Of a stretch of 64,000 bases of DNA, positions 25,068 to 34,210 are shown one piece after another. Numbering within the stretch: the first letter of the stretch is position 1; each line of letters begins with the position of its first letter. Both the position numbers and the translations under genes were made by a program. The notes beneath the pieces are model-generated. The model was not told the DNA's origin, searched no databases, and saw only the letters and a program-made list of their open reading frames with translations. The stretch is taken from the NCBI GenBank assembly GCA_965221595.1, contig OZ244900.1, positions 3,038,001-3,102,000 on the forward strand. The letters run 5' to 3'. This DNA is from JAAXGX01 sp965221595 (GTDB lineage Bacteria > Acidobacteriota > Vicinamibacteria > Vicinamibacterales > UBA8438).

Positions 25068-25230
25068 GCGACATGGACCGGTGGAAATCGGGACGGTCGT
25101 CGTCTACAACGGCCATCCTCGGGGTCAGTTGTGAGTGTCGCTTAACAATCGTGGCTACCTCTACCGCATTCAACCCGATTGAGTGCGCTTGCTCGCCCCT
25201 CGGTCGGCGTACGTAAGCATTGTGCGCGCC

Positions 25231-28152
25231 CTACCGTCTCGGCCAATTCGGCGGCAGCGGCCGCCATTCGCCACCGCTACCAGCCGTCCGCCACTCCCGG
25301 AGCGATTTTAGTGGTATGCGTACCGCAATCACGTCGTCCACGCCGGGCTGAATCAGCCGACACAAGTCGCGTTCCCACCGGTCCTTTCTCGGTGCCCACA
25401 CTCTGCAGTCCGAGTACTCGCCATTGTTTGCGATGGCTACTATCGCCGCAAGCTGCAGGCCAGCGCTTTGCACCAAGTGGTCATAGGACGAGGTGTCTTT
25501 ATTCCATGCTGGCACTGCCACCACTTCTACTCGCTGTAGCAAATCTGCGACCCTCCGCACCTCAATCAACTCGCTGCACACCAAAACAGTCACCCGTCCA
25601 TATGGGCTGTCAACTACGACCCGTCTGCGTCCTTGTTCTCCATCGGGAACTGAGCTGTACTCGAGCCCCCGCTTCTCAAGACACTTGCGTTCTCCTTCTG
25701 CAGGTGACCCCTTCGTCCATGGCCATGTCGCCACTGACTGAAAGGGCCCCGGCATCACAGCAAATGTTTGATTCACAACCTTCTGCGACTCCACAAACCG
25801 ATACTCCAGTCCCACGACAAGACCGTGGCTCCCAGTCCGCGCAATATGCGTTGCCACTTCCCGAAACCATTTCTGCGGAAGTGAAAGTTCCGGCAGAACG
25901 AGAAAACTGGCACCTTCACTGCACAACATCGCCTCCCTAACTGCACCATCAAGAACCCGTTTCACCCGCCGAAGTCGCTCGCGTGTCAACGTTGGCCGCC
26001 TCCTAGTGGACTGATCATAGTACTCACTTGTGGCGACTAGATGACCGAGTATTAGTTGTGGTTCTTCAATTTCAACTTCAGTAGACCACGAGTTCGGCGG
26101 AATTCTAATTGTCTCTCTGTCAATAACCGTACCCACCGGATCCCTGTACTCCGTTCCCCGGATCGCATTCACCATGGCCAATAGCTCGTCAAATTCGTCC
26201 CCGCGTAGCTCCACTTCGACGCGACGAAGCACCCTCCGCGCTACGTCAAAGTATGACGGCGGTCGGGTGCTCAAGAACAGACGCGAGGCGGAGCACTTCC
26301 ATGGATCATCCCGGTTACACACGCTGGTAAATTTCGCGATGAACTCAAGTCGCCGCCGCAGGTCTGCGTCGTCTTGGCCAAAGTCACCATCGGCGGGGTA
26401 CTTGTCGTAGCGCGTTAAGCCGAACGCATCGTCCTCCCTGTCGAATGCCCTTAGATCTGCCGCCGCCAGTAGCCGTGCACGACTTCCGATCGCACGCCAG
26501 CTAACCGTGTGCTTTCCGTCGCGGATACCATTCGGAAGCGCATCCCGCAGCTTCTGGGCTCCGTCGGAGGAGGGCCGTAACACACTACACATGGCCTCCA
26601 GTCGGGAGGCATGCAGATAGTCCCGCAGGCGCACGTAGGCATGAGTTGAGGGCACTTTCTGTTCTGCTATATATAGTGTCCCGGCAACCTGTTGTACCGA
26701 TTGCGTATCGCCGAAGGTTTCATCCATATACCTGAGGAGCTCAAGCACATTATTAACATTCCCGGTCAGAGTGCCAATCTTCAACATTCGCAACATTGGC
26801 GTGAGATTTGCGACCCAGTCATCATCGCCTCTCACGACAGCTATTGTTTGGGAAACAACCTCTTTCGCGATATTGCGGGCTTCCGGTTCATTGAGAAGAA
26901 CAGAAATCCGCTCCAACGAGCTGAATCGGACTGAAAGGGCACGGTGTTCCAGACGAAGGCGGTCGACATCCCGCAACACGGTGAGCGGTTGCCCGGGCGA
27001 TCCGGTCCGGACCAAACTAAGAGAGGGCGGTTTGGCGGCAAATACATCTGGATCCAGAAAGGCACGTTGTTCACTCACTAAGCGCCCAAAGTGTGCTCTA
27101 ATCTCCTTAACAAAATCAAGTCCAGACCGACCACCGAGGTAATGTGCTTTACATTTTCGCTTCTGAATGCGAAACCGAGAGCCCTTCCGCCGCAGTTGTG
27201 CGCCGTCTATAGTATAGCTGTCATCTGCGCGTGAGTGTGTAATGTGAGGTATGCACTTACAGATGGCAGTATGTAGATCGGATTCTCGGAGGTCATCGTT
27301 TGGAGTGGCAACGATTACGAGATCGTCCACATACCGTCTGTAGCAACGTATGGTCGGAGTGTTGTAAATCTCATGGTCTAATGTAGAAAGCGCGAGATTC
27401 GCAACAATGCGGCTAGTCAAGGCACCTATGGGAATGCCGATCCGCCATGGAAGGCCCGTCAGTCGAGCAGCGCGGCGGCGGAACTGCTTGTAGGAGCGAA
27501 GGAGGGAAGAGATTGCTGTTCGATACTCTTCAGATTTGACGGGAGCGGATGGGTGAAGGTCTAGCATAAAGGAGGGGTCGATTGTATCGTAGAAGCTAGT
27601 GAGGTCCGCGCTAAGCAAGAGCACGAGCCGGTTACGTTCAAGCTGTCGAATTGCCACTTCGACAGGTGTCTTTCGGAATTCGTCATACCGCTTGGGCCAA
27701 TATTCGAAGAGCCATCGTCGTGTGCGACTAAGAGAGCCGTTCTTGAGGTCAAGGCGGTAACCGACCGCGTTACGAGAGAGAAGCGAGTCAAGTGCTGAAC
27801 CGAACTGCCACAGGAACAGAACCTCAACGATAGCGTATTCCGGACTGGGGGTGAACCGGAGCTGGACGTCCAGGGCCGATGTACTGGCGTGCGGCGAGCG
27901 GACGCCGATGTAGAGTGTCGGTTCGTCAACGACGCGTGACCGTCTACGCTTCGGTACGAGCCACAATTGCCCGGCAGGCAGGTCGTCGAACCAGCCACCG
28001 TTGGAGGACAGGTGTCGTGCGAGTGTGTCTAGCCGGCGCGGTAGGTCACGTTCGAATCGCGCGAATTCGATGAGTCCGACGCCGCGGCGCTCAAAAAAAA
28101 GTGAGGCTTTGGCTTGGCGGTAAGCAAGGAAGAGCTCGTCGCGGGTTGGCAA
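25231..28152 (-). CDS. DRT1-type (UG1) reverse transcriptase-nitrilase fusion, antiphage
   Basis: The 973-residue protein has an N-terminal reverse transcriptase: motif A at LLLSADLTSFYDTID (Asp183), IGIPIGALTSRIVANLAL (about 238-255) and the catalytic YVDD at 274-277. A ~350-residue linker follows. The C-terminal carbon-nitrogen hydrolase domain (about 690-973) has Glu755 in LPELSLP, Lys814 in WTKGSP and Cys859 in LVCSELIE, an apparently intact nitrilase triad. RT-nitrilase fusions are the UG1/DRT type 1 defence systems, shown to block phage. The base composition is visibly more AT-rich than the surroundings, indicating transfer. The TTG start at 28152 follows AAAGG; an in-frame stop lies just upstream. 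Confidence 0.9.
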   Translation of the reverse strand: MPTRDELFLAYRQAKASLFFERRGVGLIEFARFERDLPRRLDTLARHLSSNGGWFDDLPAGQLWLVPKRRRSRVVDEPTLYIGVRSPHASTSALDVQLRFTPSPEYAIVEVLFLWQFGSALDSLLSRNAVGYRLDLKNGSLSRTRRWLFEYWPKRYDEFRKTPVEVAIRQLERNRLVLLLSADLTSFYDTIDPSFMLDLHPSAPVKSEEYRTAISSLLRSYKQFRRRAARLTGLPWRIGIPIGALTSRIVANLALSTLDHEIYNTPTIRCYRRYVDDLVIVATPNDDLRESDLHTAICKCIPHITHSRADDSYTIDGAQLRRKGSRFRIQKRKCKAHYLGGRSGLDFVKEIRAHFGRLVSEQRAFLDPDVFAAKPPSLSLVRTGSPGQPLTVLRDVDRLRLEHRALSVRFSSLERISVLLNEPEARNIAKEVVSQTIAVVRGDDDWVANLTPMLRMLKIGTLTGNVNNVLELLRYMDETFGDTQSVQQVAGTLYIAEQKVPSTHAYVRLRDYLHASRLEAMCSVLRPSSDGAQKLRDALPNGIRDGKHTVSWRAIGSRARLLAAADLRAFDREDDAFGLTRYDKYPADGDFGQDDADLRRRLEFIAKFTSVCNRDDPWKCSASRLFLSTRPPSYFDVARRVLRRVEVELRGDEFDELLAMVNAIRGTEYRDPVGTVIDRETIRIPPNSWSTEVEIEEPQLILGHLVATSEYYDQSTRRRPTLTRERLRRVKRVLDGAVREAMLCSEGASFLVLPELSLPQKWFREVATHIARTGSHGLVVGLEYRFVESQKVVNQTFAVMPGPFQSVATWPWTKGSPAEGERKCLEKRGLEYSSVPDGEQGRRRVVVDSPYGRVTVLVCSELIEVRRVADLLQRVEVVAVPAWNKDTSSYDHLVQSAGLQLAAIVAIANNGEYSDCRVWAPRKDRWERDLCRLIQPGVDDVIAVRIPLKSLREWRTAGSGGEWRPLPPNWPRR

Positions 28153-28289
28153 GTCGGTGACCTTTCGTCAGGAGGATGACTGCTTCAGGAGCTCGTGCAA
28201 TGGCGCGTGTGCTCACTCGCAAATGTCCTGCACTTGGAAAAATCACGTCTGGTCCACCGGTGCTTTGGTTGTAAGTGATTGCAAACACA

Positions 28290-28318
28290 AGAATTCTTCA
28301 TTTTCAAGGTAGTGTCAA
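28290..28318 (-). promoter_or_regulatory. Candidate promoter for the RT-nitrilase gene
   Basis: The minus strand carries a consensus TTGACA (28318-28313) and AATTCT 17 bases later (28295-28290). It would give a leader of about 130 bases before the TTG start. The -35 overlaps the stop codon of the integrase remnant. The -10 is weak. Confidence 0.35.
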
Positions 28319-28731
28319 CCCCGCATTTCATCCCCCGTCGGTTCGAGGGATTTCAGCAGACGTCCAGATCGGTTCGCGGAGGATGTCGCGCCAGTGAGAT
28401 ACGCCTCCGCCATCAGGCGGCGGCGGCGCTCGAAGAGCGTCGACCGCGCGTACGCGGATTCGACCTTGTCCTTGACCTGATGGGCGAGGGGGGCCTCGAC
28501 GACATCCCGGGGATGGTTCGTCTCTTCGGCCGCCCAATCGCGGAAACTCGATCGGAAGCCGTGCGGCACGGCCTGCACGCCTTGCTCCCTGAGCAGCTTG
28601 GACAGCGTCATGTCGGACAGAGGCTTGCCACGGAGACTGGGGGAACACGAGCATGCTGCCGTTCCAGAGCGCGCGAGCGGCCTGGAGGACCTCCGCGGCG
28701 CGGCATGACAGCGGCACTCGTCGGGACTCGG
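28315..28731 (-). pseudogene. 3' fragment of a P4-type tyrosine integrase, frameshifted
   Basis: One frame gives VPLSCRAAEVLQAARALWNG and LVFP (from about 28717). A shift near 28625 leads to another frame with RGKPLSDMTLSKLLREQG, HGFRSSFRDWAAEETNHPR, LAHQVKDKVESAY and RRRRLMAEAY. This is the catalytic C-terminal third of P4-like site-specific recombinases (HxxR in HGFR, and the terminal Tyr region). The N-terminal two-thirds are missing and there is a stop just upstream of the matching segment. It marks the island as integrase-delivered but no longer self-mobile. Confidence 0.85.
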
Positions 28732-28780
28732 TTCAGTGGCAGCAGCCAGAATGCAACGCACTGAAGACTTATGGACAGCG

Positions 28781-28804
28781 CCAGATGGTCTGAGACGCAT
28801 CTGG
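28781..28804. repeat. Hairpin between the integrase remnant and the right repeat
   Basis: CCAGATG...CATCTGG is a perfect 7-bp inverted repeat enclosing GTCTGAGAC, itself able to pair. It lies 19 bases from the candidate right attachment site, so it may be an integrase-arm or excisionase site, or simply a terminator. No function is shown. Confidence 0.35.
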
Positions 28805-28822
28805 ACGGCATGGGGTAGCGGA

Positions 28823-28839
28823 CGCCACCTCCACCACCC
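28823..28839 (+). repeat. Candidate attachment site (right)
   Basis: CGCCACCTCCACCACCC matches 16 of 17 bases of the ssrA 3' end (24048-24064). It sits at the border between the island and the outer-membrane protein gene and just beyond the integrase remnant, where a distal att site is expected. The match is short and GC-rich, so chance cannot be excluded. Confidence 0.45.
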
Positions 28840-28883
28840 AGGGCGCAGGCGCCCATCGCCGCCGCGCGCCGGGCAGCGGTCGA

Positions 28884-29837
28884 TCAGAAGCGGTACTTGA
28901 GGTTGAGCGTAACGGCCTGGTAGCCGATGCCGGCGAATGCCAGGTCCGCATCGAACGGGGTCACGCCGTCGGCCTGCACGGGTGCGTGGCTGCGGATGGT
29001 GTTCCAGGTCGCGTCGTCGTCGAGGTCTTCGAAGCGGGCCCAGCGGTACGCCACGCCGACCGACGTGCGCTCGCTCAGCGCATAGTCGATCCCGGCCAGC
29101 GCCTGGACGCCGAACACGGCCTTCCCCACCCTCGCATCGATGATGCTGGCCGTGCCCGCAGCGGCGCGCTTGGCTGCCTCCGGCCAGTCCGGGTCGAACT
29201 CGACCTGCAGGTACTCCGCTTCGGGCTTGCGGATGAACTGCGCATAGTAGCGCAGGTCCGTCACCGCCCAGCCGACACCGCCGCCGGCGTACGGCGTCCA
29301 GGCCGAGTCGTTCAGGAAGTCGTAGTAGACATTGGCGAAGACCTGGTGCGCCGAGTAGTCTCCCAGCTCTTGCGTCGGCGGCTGGTCGGTGCTCCACTCC
29401 GAGGTCTTGCTCTGCAGCGCCGCGCTGGTCGTACCGCCGAGCGGCACCGTGTCGTGGCCCATGTAGCGGTGCAGGTACTCCACCTCGAACCGCAGGCCGC
29501 CGGTCATGTAGCCGACCATTAGGCCGCTGGCGAGCCCCGCGCCCGGGTCGAATTCGTTGGATGTGATTACCGCGTGCGTGTTGTCCAGACACGCCGCATC
29601 GTTCGCCGGCGGACTTACGGACGCCGGATAGAGGAGCACGTCGCAGCGCGTCGGGTGGTTGATGCCCCCGAGCGACGACGCCACGGTGGAAGAAATCGCG
29701 GTACCGATCTGCAGGCCGGCGTAGAAGCCGCCGCGGTCGTCCTGGGCCTCGGCGGCGGCCGGCACACCGGCCAGTGCGATGCACAGCCCGACAAGTGGAC
29801 CCGGGGCAAGAGACAGGAGCCTGCAGCGCTTGGCCAT
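28884..29837 (-). CDS. Outer-membrane beta-barrel protein (opacity/OmpA-like)
   Basis: The 317-residue protein has a signal peptide (about 1-30, AAAEAQ) followed by GGFYAGLQIGTAISS. Amphipathic strands recur (GLRFEVEYLHRYMG, VFANVYYDF, TPYAGGGVGWAVTD, GVQALAGIDYALSERTSVGVAYRWARF) and the protein ends VTLNLKYRF, a typical barrel C-terminus with terminal Phe. It is probably an eight- to ten-stranded outer-membrane porin-like or adhesin-like protein. No ligand can be assigned. Confidence 0.75.
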   Translation of the reverse strand: MAKRCRLLSLAPGPLVGLCIALAGVPAAAEAQDDRGGFYAGLQIGTAISSTVASSLGGINHPTRCDVLLYPASVSPPANDAACLDNTHAVITSNEFDPGAGLASGLMVGYMTGGLRFEVEYLHRYMGHDTVPLGGTTSAALQSKTSEWSTDQPPTQELGDYSAHQVFANVYYDFLNDSAWTPYAGGGVGWAVTDLRYYAQFIRKPEAEYLQVEFDPDWPEAAKRAAAGTASIIDARVGKAVFGVQALAGIDYALSERTSVGVAYRWARFEDLDDDATWNTIRSHAPVQADGVTPFDADLAFAGIGYQAVTLNLKYRF

Positions 29838-29966
29838 GCACGACATTGTACCGACTGTCCCCGGACTACCCCAAACCGCCGCCGCCCGGACGATGCGACG
29901 GACGTTGCCGCCGAGCGACATCGACGGCACGCAGACAGGCATCCATGCAGTGTCGGTTTCGAGGTG

Positions 29967-32144
29967 TCAGGGCAGCGCGAAGACGTAGAGCGCGTTCCCT
30001 CCTTCCGGCTGGTAGATCTCCGGGCTGAGCTGCGCAGTGAGGCTCCGGAACGCGCCGCCGAGCGACGCCGGGACGGCAATGAACTGCCGGCCGCCGGCCT
30101 CGTAGGTGATGGGGTAGCCATGCGCGGCGGCGCCCAGACGCGTTTCCCAGAGCACCTCCCCCGTCTCGACATCGAATGCCCGGTAGTAGCGGTCGCCGTC
30201 GCCCGCGAAGACCAGGTCGCCCGCCGTGGTGAGCGTCGCCGTCAGGAAGGCCGCACGCTGCTCGTGGCTCCACAGCTCCTCCATCGTCCGCACGTCGTAT
30301 GCGGCCAGCTTGCCCACGTTGCCGTCGCTGCCCGGCATCTCGAGCAGCTCATAGCGGCCGGCCGTCCCGCCGCCACCCTCGATGAACTCCACCGCCCGGC
30401 CGGTCAGGTGCATGCAGGCCTGGTGGAGCGGTATGACCAGCGCGCCGCTGCCGGGATGGTAGGCCGAGGCCTGCCAGTTGTGGCCGCCGAGCAGACTCGG
30501 ACAGGCGAACACCCGCTCGTTGATCGCGATGTCCCGCAGGTCCTCCCGGTAGGTGAGTTCGCCGGTGGTCTTGTCTATCGAATCGAAGATGTCCTGGTGG
30601 ACCGTCTCGAGCAGGTCGACGAACGCCCCGGTGCGCCGGTCGAGCTTCCAGAGGATGCCGTCCTTCCCGATGGTGAACAGCCACTTCTCACCGTCGGCGT
30701 CGACGAGCACCCGCTCGTAGACGATGTCGAGGTCGAGCGTCTCGCCCGGCGCGTGCTGGAAGTACCAGTGCACCTGCCCGGTGGTCGGGTCCAGCGCCAG
30801 CGTCGAGTTGGTGTAGAGCGCGTCCTGCCGCGTCGTCATGCCGCGGCTGGCAGCTACCCACGGCTTGGCCTGCGCCGTCCCGATATAGAACAGGCCGAGA
30901 TCGGGGTCGTAGCTGCCCGGGATCCAGGCATCGCCGCCGGCGCGTAGGTACGGCGGCGTGTCGCCCCAGGACGCGTCGTTCGGATCGCCCGGCAGCGCGA
31001 TGGTGGACGTGCGCCACAGTTCCTCGCCGGTGTCGGGGTCGTGACCCGTGATGAAGCAGGTCTGCTCCGTGTAGCGGTCGCAGCCGTTGGTGCCGGTGAT
31101 GAGGACGCCGTTGGCGATGACCGGGCCGGCGTTCTGGCGGAAGCCCTGCGTATAGTCGGTCTTGACCGTCTTCCACACCTCCTCGCCGGTCCGCGCGTCG
31201 AGCGCGACCAGGCTCGCGTCGGCCGTTGCGAGGAACACCTTGTCGCCGTACAGCGCCAAGGTGCGGGTGGCACCGGCGCGCGCGTCCGGCGGCAGCCGGT
31301 GGCGGTACACCCAGATGACGTCGCCGGTCGCCGCGTCGATGGCCTGGACGACGTTCCCCGGGTGGGCCAGGAACATGACGCCATCGTGCACGAGCGGCGT
31401 CGTCTGGTGGTTGCCCGGCCGGATGGAGAGCGACCACTCGAGCTGCAGGCCGGCCACGTTGTCGCGCGTAACCTGATCGAGCGTGCTGTAGCCGTGGCTG
31501 TCGCGCGTCCGGCGCCAGCTCAGCCAGTCTCCCGGCGGCGGGTCCGCGAGCATTGCATCGGTGACGGGGCTCAGCTCGTGCGGCACCACGCGGTTCATGA
31601 ACCGTGACGACCGCCGCCGCACCCGCTCGCCGGCCCCGGCCGCGCGGCGGGCCTCCTCGATGTCCGCGGCGGCACCGATCGGCACCGCCGCATCGACCAT
31701 CAGGGTCCGCTCACCCGGCACGGCGCCGTTCGCCTCCAGCAGGTACGCCACCAGGTCGATATAGGCCTGATCGCTGAGGGCGCCGGCCTGCCCCGGGGGC
31801 ATCTCGTCGCGCAGGTAGGCGAACAGGTCAGCGGTGGTCTGCCCCTGCCAGCTGTTCAGGAACTCGACGCCCGAGAGCGGCGGCGCGTGCACCATGCCCT
31901 CCAGGTTCGGCCCGTGACACTGGCCGCACTGCACGCCGTAGACCGACCAGCCGCTGGCTGCCTGCTCCGTCGTAAAGGCCCCGTCGGCCGCCGGGGCCTG
32001 CGCCGCCGCGACGGCGACGCCCGGCCCGGCGCTCAGGCTGCCCGCCGCGATCAGTCCGGCGGCCGCCCACGTGGCTGTCAGTACCGCAAGCCCCGCTTCC
32101 CGTCCCTGCCATGCGCCGCTGTCGCTGCGAGTTCCCTTCGCCAT
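29967..32144 (-). CDS. Quinoprotein dehydrogenase with N-terminal cytochrome c domain
   Basis: This 725-residue exported protein begins with a signal peptide and a class I cytochrome c domain (haem site CGQCH, residues 73-77, axial Met near EMPPGQAG). An eight-bladed PQQ propeller follows (IDAATGDVIWVYRH, ALDARTGEEVWKT, HDPDTGEELWRTS, LDPTTGQVHWYF, FDVETGEVLWET). It should oxidise a substrate at PQQ and hand electrons to its own haem. The order haem then propeller is the reverse of classical quinohaemoprotein alcohol dehydrogenases, where the cytochrome is C-terminal. The ATG at 32144 follows AAGGAG. Confidence 0.88.
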   Translation of the reverse strand: MAKGTRSDSGAWQGREAGLAVLTATWAAAGLIAAGSLSAGPGVAVAAAQAPAADGAFTTEQAASGWSVYGVQCGQCHGPNLEGMVHAPPLSGVEFLNSWQGQTTADLFAYLRDEMPPGQAGALSDQAYIDLVAYLLEANGAVPGERTLMVDAAVPIGAAADIEEARRAAGAGERVRRRSSRFMNRVVPHELSPVTDAMLADPPPGDWLSWRRTRDSHGYSTLDQVTRDNVAGLQLEWSLSIRPGNHQTTPLVHDGVMFLAHPGNVVQAIDAATGDVIWVYRHRLPPDARAGATRTLALYGDKVFLATADASLVALDARTGEEVWKTVKTDYTQGFRQNAGPVIANGVLITGTNGCDRYTEQTCFITGHDPDTGEELWRTSTIALPGDPNDASWGDTPPYLRAGGDAWIPGSYDPDLGLFYIGTAQAKPWVAASRGMTTRQDALYTNSTLALDPTTGQVHWYFQHAPGETLDLDIVYERVLVDADGEKWLFTIGKDGILWKLDRRTGAFVDLLETVHQDIFDSIDKTTGELTYREDLRDIAINERVFACPSLLGGHNWQASAYHPGSGALVIPLHQACMHLTGRAVEFIEGGGGTAGRYELLEMPGSDGNVGKLAAYDVRTMEELWSHEQRAAFLTATLTTAGDLVFAGDGDRYYRAFDVETGEVLWETRLGAAAHGYPITYEAGGRQFIAVPASLGGAFRSLTAQLSPEIYQPEGGNALYVFALP

Positions 32145-32418
32145 GATGCGCACTCCTTCGTGCCGCGTTTATATCACCATCGGGGCGGCCGCGCGACCCG
32201 GCTGCTACGGCTCGGTCGGGAGCGGGCCGAAGTCCGGCGGCGGCACCCGGTGCCGAGTCGCCGCCGCGCAGGCGGACGCCGCCTTCAGCACCGCTCCGCC
32301 GTTCGCACAGGACCGCGGCCAAGGGGCGATCCGCACAGCCAGAGCGCGTCGGGCGAGTACGTCAATGGAGCTATCCGCGACTTCGTGCGGCAACCGGTGC
32401 CGGCAGGCATGGGGAAGG

Positions 32419-32934
32419 TCAGCGCGGCGCGGCCTCGAACATCCAGGCGTCGCCGGCCTCCACCGCCTCGCGCGTGACCTGCGACGGGTACTTGTCCCGG
32501 ATGGCGCGGCTGATGCCGTCGAGGACGGGACCCGACTCGATGCGCACGAGCCGCCGCTCGTAGCGCCTGCCGGCGATGCGTAGCACGGCGCGGCCGTCCC
32601 GCTGGGCCTGGACCGGCCAGCGCTTCCACAGCCGACCGACCGCGGTGCCCATGTAGCCGGACCAGACGTACAGCCTGCCGCCGTGCTCGGCCGCCCAGAT
32701 GCGGCGGGACGTGGGCGGCTCGAGGAGCTGCAGCTCGATGGTCTCGATGTCCCGAACGAAGCGCCAGTCCGGCTCCGGGCCGGCGTGCAGCTCGCCCGCC
32801 ACCAGGCGCCCGCCGGAGAACAGGCGGTTCGGGCCGTCTGCGAAGCGCTGCTTGGCGGCGGCCGTGAGGACGGCCGCCACCGGAATCAGCAGCAGGCAGC
32901 TGACGACGATCAGCGCGCGGGAGGCCGCTCGCAT
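32419..32934 (-). CDS. Membrane-anchored protein, possible split-barrel fold
   Basis: The 171-residue protein has one N-terminal membrane helix (6-26) and a periplasmic or extracytoplasmic beta-rich domain: WRFVRDIETIELQLL, GRLYVWSGYMGT, WPVQAQRDGRAVLRIAGRRYERRLVRI. The strand order and GRLYV-SG motif resemble PNPOx/F420-type split-barrel proteins. It shares its layout with the protein at 50999-51547 (N-anchor, DW-F, GDLYLS, W-ARLRLDGTVYP, LTRV), so the two form one family. No enzyme activity can be assigned. It starts 42 bases downstream of the neighbouring 32977-34029 gene, in the same direction. Confidence 0.65.
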   Translation of the reverse strand: MRAASRALIVVSCLLLIPVAAVLTAAAKQRFADGPNRLFSGGRLVAGELHAGPEPDWRFVRDIETIELQLLEPPTSRRIWAAEHGGRLYVWSGYMGTAVGRLWKRWPVQAQRDGRAVLRIAGRRYERRLVRIESGPVLDGISRAIRDKYPSQVTREAVEAGDAWMFEAAPR

Positions 32935-32958
32935 GGTCCTGCCGGTCCACAGGGACCG

Positions 32959-32994
32959 CTACTGCCGTTGCTACTGCTACTGTTGCTGCTGCTG
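32959..32994. repeat. CAG/TAG trinucleotide tract at a gene end
   Basis: Read on the minus strand the codons are CAG CAG CAG CAA CAG TAG CAG TAG CAA CGG CAG TAG. The tract encodes the poly-Gln tail of the 32977 gene and then runs on past its stop with two more in-frame TAG codons. Slippage or a single C-to-T change would change the protein's end. Confidence 0.7.
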
Positions 32995-34029
32995 CGCCGC
33001 GGTCTCCGCGTCCTGGGCGCGCGCGCCGGCCAGCATGTTGTAGAGGCCGTAGTTGCCCTCGTGGCAGGCGTACTCGAATACCAGGTCGCCGCGCTTCATC
33101 GGCAGCAGCGCGGTGAACGGCCGCGTGAAGGTCGTCGGGTCGTTCACGGTGTACTCGTAGTGCAGCGTGTCGTCCGCCGCCAGGCTGAAGCGCTCCGTCA
33201 GGTGCAGGTGCGTCCCATCCCCGGCCGCCTGGGCGATAGACGGGTTGAAGCTGGCGGTCTTCGCCGTGAAGTTGGTCGATTCGACCACCAGCGTGTCGCC
33301 GTCCCAGTAGCCGCGCGAGTCGCCCATCCACTGGCGGATGCCCGCCGGCAGGTGTCCGCGCCCGTCGAGGGGCACGATGCGCGCGTCGTGCACCATCTCG
33401 TGGAAGATCACCACGTAGTCGGACGTCTGGAAGATCTGGATGTTCTGGTTGTAGCCGACGGGCACGATCGGCGGTCCCGTGTTGAAGCCGAGCAGGCAGC
33501 GCTCGGCCAGGCCGCGGTCCTCGTGGCTGTCGGTGCCGATGCCGGCCGCCCGGACGCGGACCGGCAGCGTGCCGCCCAGGTCCGCGGCCAGCGAGAGCTG
33601 CTGCATCTCCGCGCCCGGCTGCAGCGCGGGCAGGCGCCCGTCGGGCGGATCCACGATGAGGGACGTCCGCTGGCCCGCGACCACCCCGGCACCCTGATCG
33701 ACCCAGAACGCGTTGTACGCGCCCACGTCGCCGCCGACCGGCAGGATCTCGTCCCCGCGCTCGGTCGGTGCGTTCGCGGCGGCGTCGCGCGCCGCCGCCT
33801 GCGACTCGATCTCGGTGGCCTCCTCGTCGGTCAGCACCGCTTTGTCACCGAGGTCCGCGGGCCGCTCGAGCGGCGTCAGCGTGCGGAAGTCCCAGACGCC
33901 CTGCAGGTCGGGCTTGCCGTCCGCCAGCCGCGGCGGATCGAATGCCGTCTGCGCGCCGGCCGGGACCGCGCCGGCGGCGGGCACGAGGAAGGCGAAGACG
34001 ATCGGTACAACGAGCGCTCTGCTGAACAT
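32977..34029 (-). CDS. Exported hypothetical protein of an expanded acidobacterial family
   Basis: This 350-residue protein has a signal peptide (1-27, AGAQ), then the family opening PDLQGVWDFRTLTPLERP. Other blocks are AERCLLGFNTGPPIVP, YVVIFHEMVHDARIVPLDGRGHLP, GYWDGDTLVVESTNF and the closing FEYACHEGNYGLYNMLAGARA. Such paralogues are numerous in Acidobacteriota genomes and are uncharacterised; they often sit with quinoproteins or amidohydrolases. The C-terminus is a Gln6 tail made by a trinucleotide tract. A second paralogue starts at 63785 and a relic is at 54675-54760. Confidence 0.8.
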   Translation of the reverse strand: MFSRALVVPIVFAFLVPAAGAVPAGAQTAFDPPRLADGKPDLQGVWDFRTLTPLERPADLGDKAVLTDEEATEIESQAAARDAAANAPTERGDEILPVGGDVGAYNAFWVDQGAGVVAGQRTSLIVDPPDGRLPALQPGAEMQQLSLAADLGGTLPVRVRAAGIGTDSHEDRGLAERCLLGFNTGPPIVPVGYNQNIQIFQTSDYVVIFHEMVHDARIVPLDGRGHLPAGIRQWMGDSRGYWDGDTLVVESTNFTAKTASFNPSIAQAAGDGTHLHLTERFSLAADDTLHYEYTVNDPTTFTRPFTALLPMKRGDLVFEYACHEGNYGLYNMLAGARAQDAETAAQQQQQ

Positions 34030-34210
34030 CTGCTCCTCCCGGGCGCATCCTCCAGGGACGCATCCTGCTCGCCGGCCGCACGGGCTTCGAGCCGTCGCCG
34101 CGAGCAGCTGCCATCATACCGCAGGCCGCCGAAACCATCGAACCCGGCCGCTGCTTGGCAGTATGATGGCGTGTCGAGTTTGCGGCCCGCAGGCTGCAGG
34201 GAGGTCCAGC

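Noticed and set aside
24757..25173. A 138-codon minus-strand frame over the HicA-like gene
   Set aside because: Only the +1 frame shows the conserved SGHRWG and GCQVSIW pattern and overlaps the HTH gene.
25179..25940. A 253-codon plus-strand frame antisense to the nitrilase part of the RT fusion
   Set aside because: The nitrilase triad and RT motifs prove the minus-strand frame; this one has no domain or ribosome-binding site.
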